A stretch of DNA of 64,000 nucleotides from Dyadobacter sp. CY356 (GTDB lineage: Bacteria; Bacteroidota; Bacteroidia; Cytophagales; Spirosomataceae). Positions 1 through 8,741 of this stretch are shown here, piece after piece. A model generated the notes under the pieces. It was not told where the DNA came from, did no database searches, and was given only the letters and a program-made list of their open reading frames with translations. The DNA is taken from NCBI RefSeq assembly GCF_021440195.1, contig NZ_JAJTSZ010000001.1:310001-374000 (forward strand), given 5' to 3'. Every line of letters starts with the position of its first letter. Position 1 is the first letter of the stretch. Position numbers and translations under genes: made by a program.

Positions 1-1496
1 ATTGCATTCACGTTCAGGTTGGCAATTCTTCTGTTGAAAGTTGAATTTGGGACAATGCTGTTTGAGCTTGTATTGTTCAAACCAAAACGGAAGTTTACAG
101 TTTCGTTACCACCTGTGAAAGAAAGAGAATTGATATAGTTTGTACCGGTTCTGTAAAAGTTTTTCAGGTTGTCTTTCTGCGGAGAATAGGGGCGCATCTG
201 GCCATCGAACTGGATCACATCCGTTCCATCCATTTTCGCTCCATATGACAAACGTCCTGAACTTTTTGCCTGTGTCTGCGTCAATGGTTTTACACCATCC
301 ACACCCTGGCCATATTCATATTGCCAGTCCGGAATAATCGAAAGATTGTCTGTTGTGAAGTTGGTATTAAATTCAACACCAATACCTTTTTGTGCTTTTC
401 CTTTTTTTGTAGTGATCAAAATAACACCATTGGAAGCACGTGCGCCATACAAAGCCGCTGCCGGTCCGCCTTTCAAAACGCTGATCGATTCGATATCATC
501 CGGGTTAATACCACCGATACCGTCACCACGGTCAGTATTGTTACCATTACCGTCCGAGGCGTTTCCACCACCCGGAGAGCTGTTATCCATCGGCATACCG
601 TTGATTACATACAAAGGCTGGTTGTTTCCGCTCAAAGATCCGTTACCACGAATGATAATACGGCTGGAACCACCAGGGCCCGTTGCCATACCTGTTGCAT
701 TCACCCCGGCAATTTTACCCGTAAGTGCGTTTGCCACGTTATTTTCACGAGCCTGTGTAAACTCGCTGCCTTTCACTTCCGTCACTGCATAAGCCAGTGC
801 TTTTTTCTCTTTGGAAATACCAAGAGCTGTAACAACCACCTCGTTAAGCGCTTTCGCTTCCGGAGCCAATTGTACAGAAATATCGCCCTTGGAGCCAACT
901 GCCGATTCCTGTGAAGTATAACCTACAAAACTGAAAATCAGCACAGCCGAGGAAAGTTCTGAATCAGGAATATCCAGTGAATATTTCCCCTCCGCGTTTG
1001 TAGAAGTTCCGCGCTGAGATCCTTTCACAAGCACACTTACGCCTGGAAGTCCGGATCCGGTTTCGTCCGTTACCGTACCCGTAACTACTTTCTTTGGAGA
1101 TTCTTTTGGTGAAGAAATTTTCAACTCCGATGCAGCCTGTTCGCGTTTTAGAATGATACGGTCCTGAACTACTTCGTAAGTAACATTATGTGGAGCCAGG
1201 ATTTTCCCTAAAACCTCGGATAATGACTCATCCTGAAACTTGAAAGAACCTTTCTGATTATTGAAAATCTGCGGATTATACATGAACTTAACCTTGGTCA
1301 CATTTTCAATTTTATCGAGTACTTTATCGATCTCGGTATTTGATAAACGTAAGGTTACTTTTTGGTCAAGCACCTTCTGTCCATTCACATCGGCGGAGTG
1401 GACTAAGGTAGTGAAGATCACTGCAAGTAAAGCTTGATACAGACTCATACGCATGATTTTCTGCAAAGCGTGTTGATAATGTATTGATTTTGACAT
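1..1496 (-). CDS. SusC/RagA-family TonB-linked outer membrane receptor, N-terminal part
   Basis: This is an outer membrane receptor that would import a nutrient together with a SusD lipoprotein, energised by TonB. The ORF is open to the left edge, so about the first 498 residues are present. A signal region covers about residues 1-40 and an STN domain about 47-118. The STN domain is typical of receptors that signal to FecR. A carboxypeptidase-D-like beta-sandwich covers about 137-212, and the TonB plug starts near 220 (LNEVVVTALG). The start at 1496 is chosen because it opens the frame just before MSKSIHYQHALQKIMRMSL. fecR and the sigma gene lie upstream in the same orientation, so this is a sigma/anti-sigma-controlled receptor. 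Its SusD should lie beyond the left edge. Confidence 0.93.
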   Translation of the reverse strand, partial: MSKSIHYQHALQKIMRMSLYQALLAVIFTTLVHSADVNGQKVLDQKVTLRLSNTEIDKVLDKIENVTKVKFMYNPQIFNNQKGSFKFQDESLSEVLGKILAPHNVTYEVVQDRIILKREQAASELKISSPKESPKKVVTGTVTDETGSGLPGVSVLVKGSQRGTSTNAEGKYSLDIPDSELSSAVLIFSFVGYTSQESAVGSKGDISVQLAPEAKALNEVVVTALGISKEKKALAYAVTEVKGSEFTQARENNVANALTGKIAGVNATGMATGPGGSSRIIIRGNGSLSGNNQPLYVINGMPMDNSSPGGGNASDGNGNNTDRGDGIGGINPDDIESISVLKGGPAAALYGARASNGVILITTKKGKAQKGIGVEFNTNFTTDNLSIIPDWQYEYGQGVDGVKPLTQTQAKSSGRLSYGAKMDGTDVIQFDGQMRPYSPQKDNLKNFYRTGTNYINSLSFTGGNETVNFRFGLNNTSSNSIVPNSTFNRRIANLNVNA

Positions 1497-1777
1497 AATT
1501 TTGTTTTTGTCGGGTTAATAAATTCGGCAAAATGATTCCCTTGTATCCGCGCAACGCGGAAGGTGTAATGAGCTTACAAAATGGGGATGATTGGTCGTCG
1601 GTGATGTTGGCGCATCATCGACACTTTTTTTTACAGGAGTTTGGGACAGGTTATCGTCATAGGCATTTCATTCAGATAGTTTAAATAGTATAGGTTGCTT
1701 GGTTATTCTTGTTCTGCTAATAATCTTTCTATAATATTTTTTGTGATGAGTGTAATCTGACTAATGTGTTTTATTAA

Positions 1778-2905
1778 TTACTGATTTTCAGGAGAATATG
1801 AGCATCCTTTGCTCGAAATTATAATACTGGCATCGAGCTGTTCATGCGTGGCATTGATGGTACGGCAAATCAGATCTATTTTTTCGAACAAAGGTTCGTC
1901 CGATAATGACGCTGTGAGGTAACAGTTTTTCATAATTTCAGCATCGAAAAGAATTTTTACCCCGTAAGAATTTTCCAATGCCGTAAATACTTCTTTAATC
2001 GGTGTTCCTTTAAAATTGAAAGACTGCTTTTGAATAGGCAGGTCAAGTAGTTCAGGATCAGCGATCAGACTTCGGGTGAACCGCATATTAAGCGGTGAAA
2101 AAACAATTTGCTGATTGGGTGTAAGCACCATACCGCCCAGTTTATTATCAGCCTGCTGCGTTTCCAGATTTTCATCCGTTAAAGCAAAAACGGATACTTT
2201 TCCGGTTTTCACAACCACTTTCACATCTTTTTCATTTTCAAAAGCACTGATGATAAAACTTGTTCCTAACACTTTCGTTACCAGTCCGTTAGCATAAACA
2301 AAGAAAGGCTGATCCGGATTTTTAGCTACTTCAAAAAATGCTTCACCGTATAGAAAAACTTCGCGTTTAGATCCTGTGAAAGATCTGGGATAGCTTATGT
2401 GACTTTTAGGTTGTAAAAGCACCGAACTCCCATCCTGTAATGCTACCAGTTTTGGCTTGTCGGTATTATTAACTTCCTGTATCAGCGGTTCTTTAATCTG
2501 GCTTATGATTTCTTTGTATAACGAATTTGTTTTTTCAGCAGGCGAATTTTTATTGATAAACCACCAGCCAAATCCTATGATCATCAAAACCGAGGCTGCA
2601 ACACTATACCATTCAGGGCGGAATAAGAAAACTGACCGTGAAGTTTTCGCATTTTTCTCGCCAAGCGAATAAGACAAGCGGTGAATTTCTGTGGTCACTT
2701 CTTCATCTGATACGGTATCAAAAGAATTAAATACTGCATTCAGCAAGTGGGCTGCTTTATTTATCAATTCATGCTTATCCGGATTTTCTGACAGCCATTT
2801 TTCCCAGAAAATGCTTTCTTTTTCGTCATTGGATAATTTCCAAAGTCGGAATGAAGGATCAGTGGCTAGTTCTTCTGGTTGAAAATTTCTGTAATCAGGT
2901 TGCAT
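1778..2905 (-). CDS. FecR-family anti-sigma factor
   Basis: This inner-membrane anti-sigma factor would hold the FecI-type sigma factor until the SusC receptor signals through its STN domain. A cytoplasmic N-terminal region covers about residues 1-95, with the PEELATDPSFRLWKL and FWEKWL segments seen in Bacteroidota FecR proteins. One membrane segment spans about 101-117 (SVAASVLMIIGFGWWF). The periplasmic FecR domain is about 150-245, and the C-terminal DUF4974-like domain about 300-368. It lies downstream of the sigma gene with a 142-bp gap and upstream of susC. The gap before it holds the conserved block at 2931-2971, so it may have its own promoter. The 375-aa length is normal for the family. 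Confidence 0.92.
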   Translation of the reverse strand: MQPDYRNFQPEELATDPSFRLWKLSNDEKESIFWEKWLSENPDKHELINKAAHLLNAVFNSFDTVSDEEVTTEIHRLSYSLGEKNAKTSRSVFLFRPEWYSVAASVLMIIGFGWWFINKNSPAEKTNSLYKEIISQIKEPLIQEVNNTDKPKLVALQDGSSVLLQPKSHISYPRSFTGSKREVFLYGEAFFEVAKNPDQPFFVYANGLVTKVLGTSFIISAFENEKDVKVVVKTGKVSVFALTDENLETQQADNKLGGMVLTPNQQIVFSPLNMRFTRSLIADPELLDLPIQKQSFNFKGTPIKEVFTALENSYGVKILFDAEIMKNCYLTASLSDEPLFEKIDLICRTINATHEQLDASIIISSKGCSYSPENQ

Positions 2906-2930
2906 GGATAAAGCGTAGTAATTGCGAATT

Positions 2931-2971
2931 CAAATAAAGGATGCAGAAAAAGTATGTCAATACTCTTTTTT
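2931..2971 (-). promoter_or_regulatory. Conserved 41-bp block upstream of fecR (copy A)
   Basis: Read on the minus strand, the last 16 bases are CTGCATCCTTTATTTG. They are identical to copy B at 11314-11329, which lies upstream of the PLP-enzyme operon. The remaining 25 bases align without gaps at about 15 of 25 positions, sharing an A-run followed by GnGTAT. The block ends 25 bp before the fecR start codon. It is probably a promoter or operator common to the two units. Recognition by the adjacent ECF sigma factor is inferred. Confidence 0.55.
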
Positions 2972-3047
2972 GTAAAATTAATTCTTGACTTTTTTTGAAA
3001 GAGGGAAATAAACTATTGATTGTGAAAGGAGATAAATATGGGAAACG

Positions 3048-3659
3048 TCAATAGATCAACATGTAAATTATTAATAACCAGTTGCTTAACAATGGAATCT
3101 GACTTTTTAGTGTGGTTATGGCTTTGAATAACAAATTTGCCACCGACTGACGGTTGACCTGCATCAGATCAGCAATTTGTTCATTTTCCAGACCTTCGTA
3201 AAATTTCAAAAAAATGGCTTCTTTCTGGCGTTTTGGAAGTTCGTTGATTGCGTTTCTTACTTTACGCTGACTTTCATGATAGTGTTCTGTTTCTTCTATT
3301 TCCGATTCAATCGTATGATTATCGGTAATTTCCTCAATCTCATCCAGATCAAGATATGGATAAATATGCTTGTTCCTGCGGAATTCCTGTAAGATCTGAT
3401 TGCGCAGCGATTTTAAGAAATAAATTGTAACAAACTGAATGTTAATCGTTTGTCTTTTTTCCCAGATATGAAGCATTAATTCCTGAATGGCATCCTTGAT
3501 ATATTCCCGGTCGTTGGTAAAACTTGTAGCGTAGTTGAAAAGGGTCCGGTATAATTTGTCGGCAAGCTGGCAAAAAGCACCACTGTCCCCGGCTTTTGAT
3601 TGCTGCCAGAGATCCAGAAGAATTTCATTTTCTAAAAGAATACGTTGCTTTTTATCCAA
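3048..3659 (-). CDS. FecI-type ECF RNA polymerase sigma factor
   Basis: This 203-aa protein is an alternative sigma factor expected to activate the nearby susC locus when released by FecR. Region 2 lies around residues 30-100 and includes DAIQELMLHIWEKR, the polymerase-binding helix. Region 4 lies around 130-190, with ELPKRQKEAIFLKFYEGLENEQIADLM followed by a recognition helix. It has an unusually hydrophobic C-terminal tail (NWLLIIYMLIY). The start is the first ATG with a full region 2. It sits 142 bp upstream of fecR in the same orientation, the standard Bacteroidota arrangement of sigma, anti-sigma and SusC. Confidence 0.93.
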   Translation of the reverse strand: MDKKQRILLENEILLDLWQQSKAGDSGAFCQLADKLYRTLFNYATSFTNDREYIKDAIQELMLHIWEKRQTINIQFVTIYFLKSLRNQILQEFRRNKHIYPYLDLDEIEEITDNHTIESEIEETEHYHESQRKVRNAINELPKRQKEAIFLKFYEGLENEQIADLMQVNRQSVANLLFKAITTLKSQIPLLSNWLLIIYMLIY

Positions 3660-3880
3660 GAATGTAGGTGGTTGCTATTGTAAATTAACAGTCAATTTAT
3701 TGAAATAAGAAATTTATGGCGCAGAAAATATTATTTCCCAAAATAATATATCGATTAATTATAGAAATTCGAAATAAGGTGAAGTTTTGAAATGTTTAAA
3801 TAGGTACAACAAAGAGAGAAGTCAACTTGTGGAAAGTTGACTTCTCTGTAATTTTAAAGTGCATAAAGAAATACTGAGTA

Positions 3881-4333
3881 CTAAATATAGGCGATACAGT
3901 CAATTTCGATTAGTGAGTCGCCAGGAATTCCCTTTACAGCTACTGTTGTGCGGACAGGAGGTTTACTTCCAAAACGACCTTTATAAACTTCGTTCATAGT
4001 TGCCCAATCTTCAATTTTGTCAAGGTAAACGTTCACCTTAAGTACTTTTTCCATAGAAGATCCGGCTTTTTTCAATTCTTTTTCGATCGAATCCAGGACG
4101 ATTTTCGTGTGTGATGTTACATCACCCGGAACATGTGCTCCTATTCCGGCTATGAAAACCATGTTGTTGAATTTAGTGTGACTTGCGAATAAAGGCACAT
4201 CCTGATACATTACCACCTCGCCTACTTCTTTTTCAGGCGTCGCGTCAGCAGCCTTTGCAACACTACCTAATCCTGCTACTCCTGCTATGGACGTAAATAA
4301 TTTTTTGAGAATTGATCTTCTTTCCGTTTTCAT
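3881..4333 (-). CDS. RidA-family protein with Tat signal
   Basis: RidA (YjgF/YER057c/UK114) proteins hydrolyse reactive enamines and imines released by PLP enzymes. The 150-aa protein has a twin-arginine leader (RRSILKKLFTSIAG, ending near A29), so it is predicted to be exported folded. The family Arg that binds the substrate carboxylate is kept at R128 (PPVRTTV), as is the conserved acidic residue in LIEID (E143). It is the last gene of the seven-gene set, 32 bp after the propeller gene. Most RidA proteins are cytosolic, so the Tat leader is notable. The operon has a second exported RidA and a PLP enzyme, which fits an imine-hydrolysis role in the periplasm. Confidence 0.9.
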   Translation of the reverse strand: MKTERRSILKKLFTSIAGVAGLGSVAKAADATPEKEVGEVVMYQDVPLFASHTKFNNMVFIAGIGAHVPGDVTSHTKIVLDSIEKELKKAGSSMEKVLKVNVYLDKIEDWATMNEVYKGRFGSKPPVRTTVAVKGIPGDSLIEIDCIAYI

Positions 4334-4365
4334 GTTTAAATTAATTAAGATTTATGTTAAGGATA

Positions 4366-5847
4366 TTATGCTTTTTTTATTTTTTTCAAAACCTTGGCAT
4401 CACCGGGTAAAGTGATTTTCCAGAGTGTTCCTCCTGATTTTGTACCACCCTGTTTGCCGCCATATTCAATAATATACATCTCATTACCAATCAGAATCGC
4501 ATCGGTAGGGCTGGTAAAGTTATCGACAATCCTGGTAGTCTGAACTTTATAATTGTCAGCTTTTTTGTCATAGATCAGATGCAAATGAAGTAAATCTTTT
4601 CCTTGTCTGCGCAAAGCATTCGGATTTGCTGCACCCGCTTTACCACCTCCTGCATAACGCATTACAAATCCGTCTCCCTTAAATTCTTTTGAAAGAGCTT
4701 TGTCTTTATCAAAAATGAGCGCAAGTGGAGAAGAATGGGCATTAAAAGTTCCAACCGTAACACCCGTCGTATCACCATCCATAACCAAGCCGGTTTTACG
4801 GTCGCGGTATTCATTTGCATCCGGGCCAAGGTTCTGAACGGATGGTGTGAAAGTCACACCAACTGGTCTTTTTGGAAAATCCGGATCGTTATGGAAATAT
4901 TTCATCAGCCAGGCAAATGCAAACTTACTCAGGAAAGGATCAGTATCCGGGTTTGGTTGCCAGTCCGGATATTGCTGTGGATTATCAATCCCGCCCATAA
5001 CCCATGGGAAACCATAATGACGCCCCTGACGAACCCAGAACATATCTTCGGGATGATCATAATCACCGGAATTAGAAACAGCGAAAAGATTGCCTTTCCC
5101 GTCATAAGCCATATCGTATGCATTACGAATACCTTCGGCAAAAATGAAACCTTGTTCTTTTAATTTATCGGTATCATCGACCAGTAACAAATCTTTGGAG
5201 TCGATCGGGAAGCGGTAAATTTTTGTTGTTAATGCTTTGTCGCGGGCATTGGGATATAGGCCGCCATTGTCCTGTACTTCACCGTGATCGGTTCTGGCTC
5301 CGGAATTTACAACGATATATTTCCCATCCGGACTAATTTCCAGGGCATTCCAGCCGTGGTCAAAAGTGGTTTTATTTGCACCATATTCAACCGTATTAAA
5401 CACAACCGTCATTTCAGGTTTTTCATCATTCCGTTTCAATTCATACCGAACCATTCTTCCCTTATTCCCTTTGTTGTTATTTACATTGATATTTCCGGTA
5501 AGAAAAAGGGTGTTTTTGTGAAAAGCGGCACCCTGCAAACGGGTAATTCCATGATCCGCCGCGGTCAGTATTTTTACGCTCGTTGGCTGTCCGTCTTTTT
5601 TGACAATGTGAAAAACATCACCGTCAAAACTGGTGTAATACAAATCGCCGCTTACCGGATTTTGGATTAATCTTACGGCCTCCGGCTCAACTTTCATGTA
5701 GGCTTCCACCTTGACATCCTCACGTAACGGATGGGGCGTTTGCGTAGGCTGGTCGCGGCCTCCCTGAGCAAAATTCAAATGTGGAATGGCAAATATTCCA
5801 AAAGCTAACAAGTTTACTTTTAAAAAAGGATTCAGGATTTTTTTCAT
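4366..5847 (-). CDS. Exported sugar (sorbosone/glucose-type) dehydrogenase-like beta-propeller
   Basis: This secreted 493-aa protein has a Sec signal peptide (about residues 1-28, ending NFAQ). Its beta-propeller is of the soluble glucose/sorbosone dehydrogenase type, often PQQ-linked, which oxidises sugars or related aldehydes. Propeller-type segments include ISPDGKYIVVNSGARTDHGE, GIRNAYDMAYDGKGNLFAVSN and the C-terminal LIGNEMYIIEYGG. It has no CxxCH motif, so electrons would have to go to a separate heme protein. The gene for a small cytochrome c ends 19 bp upstream in the same operon. PQQ use and substrate cannot be read from the sequence. Confidence 0.8.
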   Translation of the reverse strand: MKKILNPFLKVNLLAFGIFAIPHLNFAQGGRDQPTQTPHPLREDVKVEAYMKVEPEAVRLIQNPVSGDLYYTSFDGDVFHIVKKDGQPTSVKILTAADHGITRLQGAAFHKNTLFLTGNINVNNNKGNKGRMVRYELKRNDEKPEMTVVFNTVEYGANKTTFDHGWNALEISPDGKYIVVNSGARTDHGEVQDNGGLYPNARDKALTTKIYRFPIDSKDLLLVDDTDKLKEQGFIFAEGIRNAYDMAYDGKGNLFAVSNSGDYDHPEDMFWVRQGRHYGFPWVMGGIDNPQQYPDWQPNPDTDPFLSKFAFAWLMKYFHNDPDFPKRPVGVTFTPSVQNLGPDANEYRDRKTGLVMDGDTTGVTVGTFNAHSSPLALIFDKDKALSKEFKGDGFVMRYAGGGKAGAANPNALRRQGKDLLHLHLIYDKKADNYKVQTTRIVDNFTSPTDAILIGNEMYIIEYGGKQGGTKSGGTLWKITLPGDAKVLKKIKKA

Positions 5848-5866
5848 TTTTCAGGTTTAGGAAGTA

Positions 5867-6301
5867 TTATTCGGTCACGGATAATTTTCTGAGGTAGGCT
5901 ACCAGCTGCCATCTTTGTTCTGCTGTAAAAACATCCTGGAATGGTGGCATATTCCCTTTTCCGTTTGACAATTTCCAGAACAATGCGCCATTGGTTTGTT
6001 TTTTAACTAACGGATCATGGAAATTGGCGGGCTTCTGGCCCAATGCCCCGCCGGCCGCGCCGTCTCCATATCCGCTTTCGCCGTGACAGGATGCGCAGTA
6101 TAAACCAAATAGTTCTTCTCCATTGGCCAGTGTAAGCGGCTCATCGTGATATGGGCTCACCAGCGTATCTGCCCAGGCCGGTGCAACCCAGCGATCCTGA
6201 CTATAAGCCGGTTGGTTGCTTCCGGTGAAGGAAGACAAACTTACAGCCCCAATCCCTATACAGCATAGTAAACTTGCGGCAATCTTTTTGTTTAATATCA
6301 T
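5867..6301 (-). CDS. Small exported c-type cytochrome
   Basis: This is a 144-aa class I-like cytochrome c acting in the periplasm. An N-terminal signal or anchor covers about residues 1-30. There is one heme-binding motif C69-A-S-C72-H73, and the likely axial methionine is M118 in GKGNMPPF. The C-terminal helix (WQLVAYLRKLSV) is typical of the fold. It lies between two propeller dehydrogenase genes with gaps of 19 and 39 bp, so it is the probable electron acceptor for one or both. Confidence 0.93.
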   Translation of the reverse strand: MILNKKIAASLLCCIGIGAVSLSSFTGSNQPAYSQDRWVAPAWADTLVSPYHDEPLTLANGEELFGLYCASCHGESGYGDGAAGGALGQKPANFHDPLVKKQTNGALFWKLSNGKGNMPPFQDVFTAEQRWQLVAYLRKLSVTE

Positions 6302-6340
6302 TTGAACGAATTATTTTTTTGTTTAGGAATTTGTTGTTTT

Positions 6341-8068
6341 CTAGTCAGCCAGCTTTAATGATTTACGTTCTTTTTTTATATCATCCGCGTCAATAGCCGA
6401 CGAATTATTTCCAAAGCTCTGTCTGATAAAAGTTAATACTTCGGCGATCTCCTCATTTTTCAGAAAGCTGTGATTCGGCATAATGTTGTTGTAAGGCTTA
6501 CCTTTTACTTCAATTTGCCCTTCCAGACCTTTTAACAACACAGCTATCAGTTTTTTCTTATCTCCATTCACCCATTCGGATCCTGCCAGTGGCGGGAATC
6601 TTTGTGAATCACCTTGTCCGTTTCGCTGGTGACAGGCGGCGCAATAAACACTGTAAACTTTTCCACCGGCAACAGGTTTGTCTTTATCAAGATTGTCATT
6701 TACAACATCCGGCGTGCGGATATGTGGCATGGTTTTTCTCTTTTCCATCTGTTCCAAAGATGCAGCAGCAAATTTTGATTTATCTCCTTTGTAGGTGACT
6801 TTCCAGATTTTTCCTTTTTCCGTTTCGGCAAAATAAAGGGAACCATCCGGCCCCATGGCAATGCCCATTGGCCGGTAAGAAGCATCGCTGGTATTAACTA
6901 TTGGATCAACTCCTGCAAAACCATCAGCAAAAATATCCCAGCCACCAGAAGGCTGACCATTTGAAAAAGGCACAAAACCGATGATGTAACTTGCCTGCGG
7001 ATAAGGTGCCCGGTTTGTTGAGCCGTGAAAAGCGATGAAAGCACCATTTTTATACCGGTCGGGGAATTGATTGCCCTGGTAAAAAAGAAGGTCATTCGGA
7101 GCCCAGTGACCTGGAAATCCGATCAGTGGTTTTTCATAAATGCCACAGTTTCCAACAATTTTACCATCACCGCCATATTCCGGACCTAATACTTTTTTCT
7201 GTTGGATCTGATCATAATAACAATACGGCCAGCCAACATTGGCACCTTCTTTTATCCTCACAAATTCTTCCGAAGGCAAAACCGCACTTTGCCAGGGCGA
7301 GTAAACACCGGCCCATAAACGCAATAAATCATCGCGTCCGTGCTGCAACAAGTATAAATTGTCATCCGCATTATTCCAGTCCATGGCTACAACACTCCGG
7401 ATTCCGGTTGCGTAACGATAACCGTCTTTTTGTGTTTGATTCAATTTATTAGCATCAAAACGCCAGACTCCGCCGTGATCTTCCAAAAACGGACAGGGCG
7501 TCATACCGGCAGAGCTTGGCATACGGAATAATTCTTCGCAGGCATTGGAAGGTGCTCCAAAAGGAATGTACATATTCCCCTTATTATCAAAAGAAATCGG
7601 TTTTGCGATGTGTTCATGCATGCCGTGCGCGTGATCGTCGGTCATGATGATTTCTTCTTTTCCTTCCGGAATCAGTTTACCCGGCGTAAGCTTTTGGCGA
7701 TAAACGATCAGTTCTGAACTGTAATAAATGTAGCCGTTATGAATCCGGACGCCGGTTCCGTAGCCATGTTCCTTTTTAGAACCACCAAAACTTTTGACGA
7801 TATCTGCACGACCATCGTTGTTTGTATCACGCAGGGCAATCACTGATTCGTTTTTATTGGCAAACCGCGCTTTGACATAAATATCACCGTTACCATTTAC
7901 GGCAATATGCCTTGCACGACCGGGAAGGCTGTCAACGACAACGACGGCCTCAAAGCCGTCGGGTAAAAAAAGTCCTCCGTTTTTCGAATTGACGACGTCG
8001 GGCTGAGGTCTGGTTACAAATCCTGTAACCAGAATAATAAGGAAAGAGGAAGCAATTTTCAAGTTCAC
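6341..8068 (-). CDS. Sorbosone dehydrogenase-like beta-propeller fused to cytochrome c
   Basis: This 575-aa exported quinoprotein-type dehydrogenase has a signal peptide (about 1-20) and a propeller domain (about 33-430). The propeller contains LPDGFEAVVVVDSLPGRARHIAVN and ATGIRSVVAMDW, common to the sorbosone/glucose dehydrogenase superfamily. A C-terminal cytochrome c domain (about 465-550) has C476-A-A-C479-H480 and a probable axial Met at M530 (NIMPNHSF). The fusion lets electrons pass directly from the oxidised substrate to heme. It is the fourth gene of the set, with a small cytochrome c gene next to it. The substrate is unknown; sugars, sugar aldehydes and amino sugars are all possible. 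Confidence 0.9.
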   Translation of the reverse strand: MNLKIASSFLIILVTGFVTRPQPDVVNSKNGGLFLPDGFEAVVVVDSLPGRARHIAVNGNGDIYVKARFANKNESVIALRDTNNDGRADIVKSFGGSKKEHGYGTGVRIHNGYIYYSSELIVYRQKLTPGKLIPEGKEEIIMTDDHAHGMHEHIAKPISFDNKGNMYIPFGAPSNACEELFRMPSSAGMTPCPFLEDHGGVWRFDANKLNQTQKDGYRYATGIRSVVAMDWNNADDNLYLLQHGRDDLLRLWAGVYSPWQSAVLPSEEFVRIKEGANVGWPYCYYDQIQQKKVLGPEYGGDGKIVGNCGIYEKPLIGFPGHWAPNDLLFYQGNQFPDRYKNGAFIAFHGSTNRAPYPQASYIIGFVPFSNGQPSGGWDIFADGFAGVDPIVNTSDASYRPMGIAMGPDGSLYFAETEKGKIWKVTYKGDKSKFAAASLEQMEKRKTMPHIRTPDVVNDNLDKDKPVAGGKVYSVYCAACHQRNGQGDSQRFPPLAGSEWVNGDKKKLIAVLLKGLEGQIEVKGKPYNNIMPNHSFLKNEEIAEVLTFIRQSFGNNSSAIDADDIKKERKSLKLAD

Positions 8069-8152
8069 GATCGACGGGTTTAGGAATGCCGGGGATAGTT
8101 TTTAGCATTTAGCCATTTGCTTTAAGCTTATGGCCAGGAGGTGCTTTGGATC

Positions 8153-8704
8153 CTATTTCAATTCTACGATCATTTCGATTTCTACCGGGATATTGCCTGG
8201 AAGAGATCCCATCCCTACTGCTGAACGTGCGTGTTTTCCATTTTCTCCAAATATTTCAACCAGCAGATCTGAACAGCCGTTGATCACCATCGGATGCTGG
8301 CCAAAATCAGGACCGGCGTTAACCATACCAAGAAGTTTTACAATTCTTTTTACTTTGTTTAAATCACCGCCAAGAAAACCTTTAAGCGTTGAAACCAGGG
8401 AAATGCCTGTTAAACGGGCCGCTTCTTTTGCCTGTTCAATCGTCAAATCTGTTCCGACTTTACCGATTATTTGTCCACCTTCCGGCTTGTCCGGGCCATG
8501 TCCCGATAGGTAAACAAGATTTCCAACCTGAACCGCTTTTACATAATTGGCAATCGGTGCAACTGGTTTGATCAGTTTAATGTTTTTTTCTTTTATGCGT
8601 GCTTCATAATCTGTGACTGTTTGCGCGAAAGAGGAAATAGTGAAAATTGAGCAGAAAAATAATAAAATCAGCGTTGGGAATAGAGCGTTAGAGGTCTTTT
8701 TCAT
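8153..8704 (-). CDS. RidA-family protein with Sec signal
   Basis: This is a second exported enamine/imine hydrolase candidate (183 aa). A Sec signal peptide covers about residues 1-28 (ending SSFAQ), followed by one RidA domain. The substrate-carboxylate Arg is kept at R160 (KHARSAVG) and the acidic pair in VEIEM (E175, E177). It differs from the Tat-RidA of the same operon in length and in the QHPMVINGCSDLLVEIFGENGKH region, so the two probably have different substrates. It lies 37 bp after the amidohydrolase and 84 bp before the dehydrogenase-cytochrome gene. Confidence 0.92.
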   Translation of the reverse strand: MKKTSNALFPTLILLFFCSIFTISSFAQTVTDYEARIKEKNIKLIKPVAPIANYVKAVQVGNLVYLSGHGPDKPEGGQIIGKVGTDLTIEQAKEAARLTGISLVSTLKGFLGGDLNKVKRIVKLLGMVNAGPDFGQHPMVINGCSDLLVEIFGENGKHARSAVGMGSLPGNIPVEIEMIVELK

Positions 8705-8741
8705 GTAGAGATTTGATAGTTCAGTGAGGTTGATAATATTT

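Noticed and set aside
321..914. Overlapping plus-strand frames of 148 and 197 codons at the left edge
   Set aside because: They are antisense to the susC plug and beta-sandwich coding sequence, which has clear domain content.
1546..1560. TCCGCG-CAA-CGCGGA palindrome in the susC leader as an operator
   Set aside because: The stem is only 6 bp with a short loop; it may be a local RNA hairpin but nothing ties it to a regulator.
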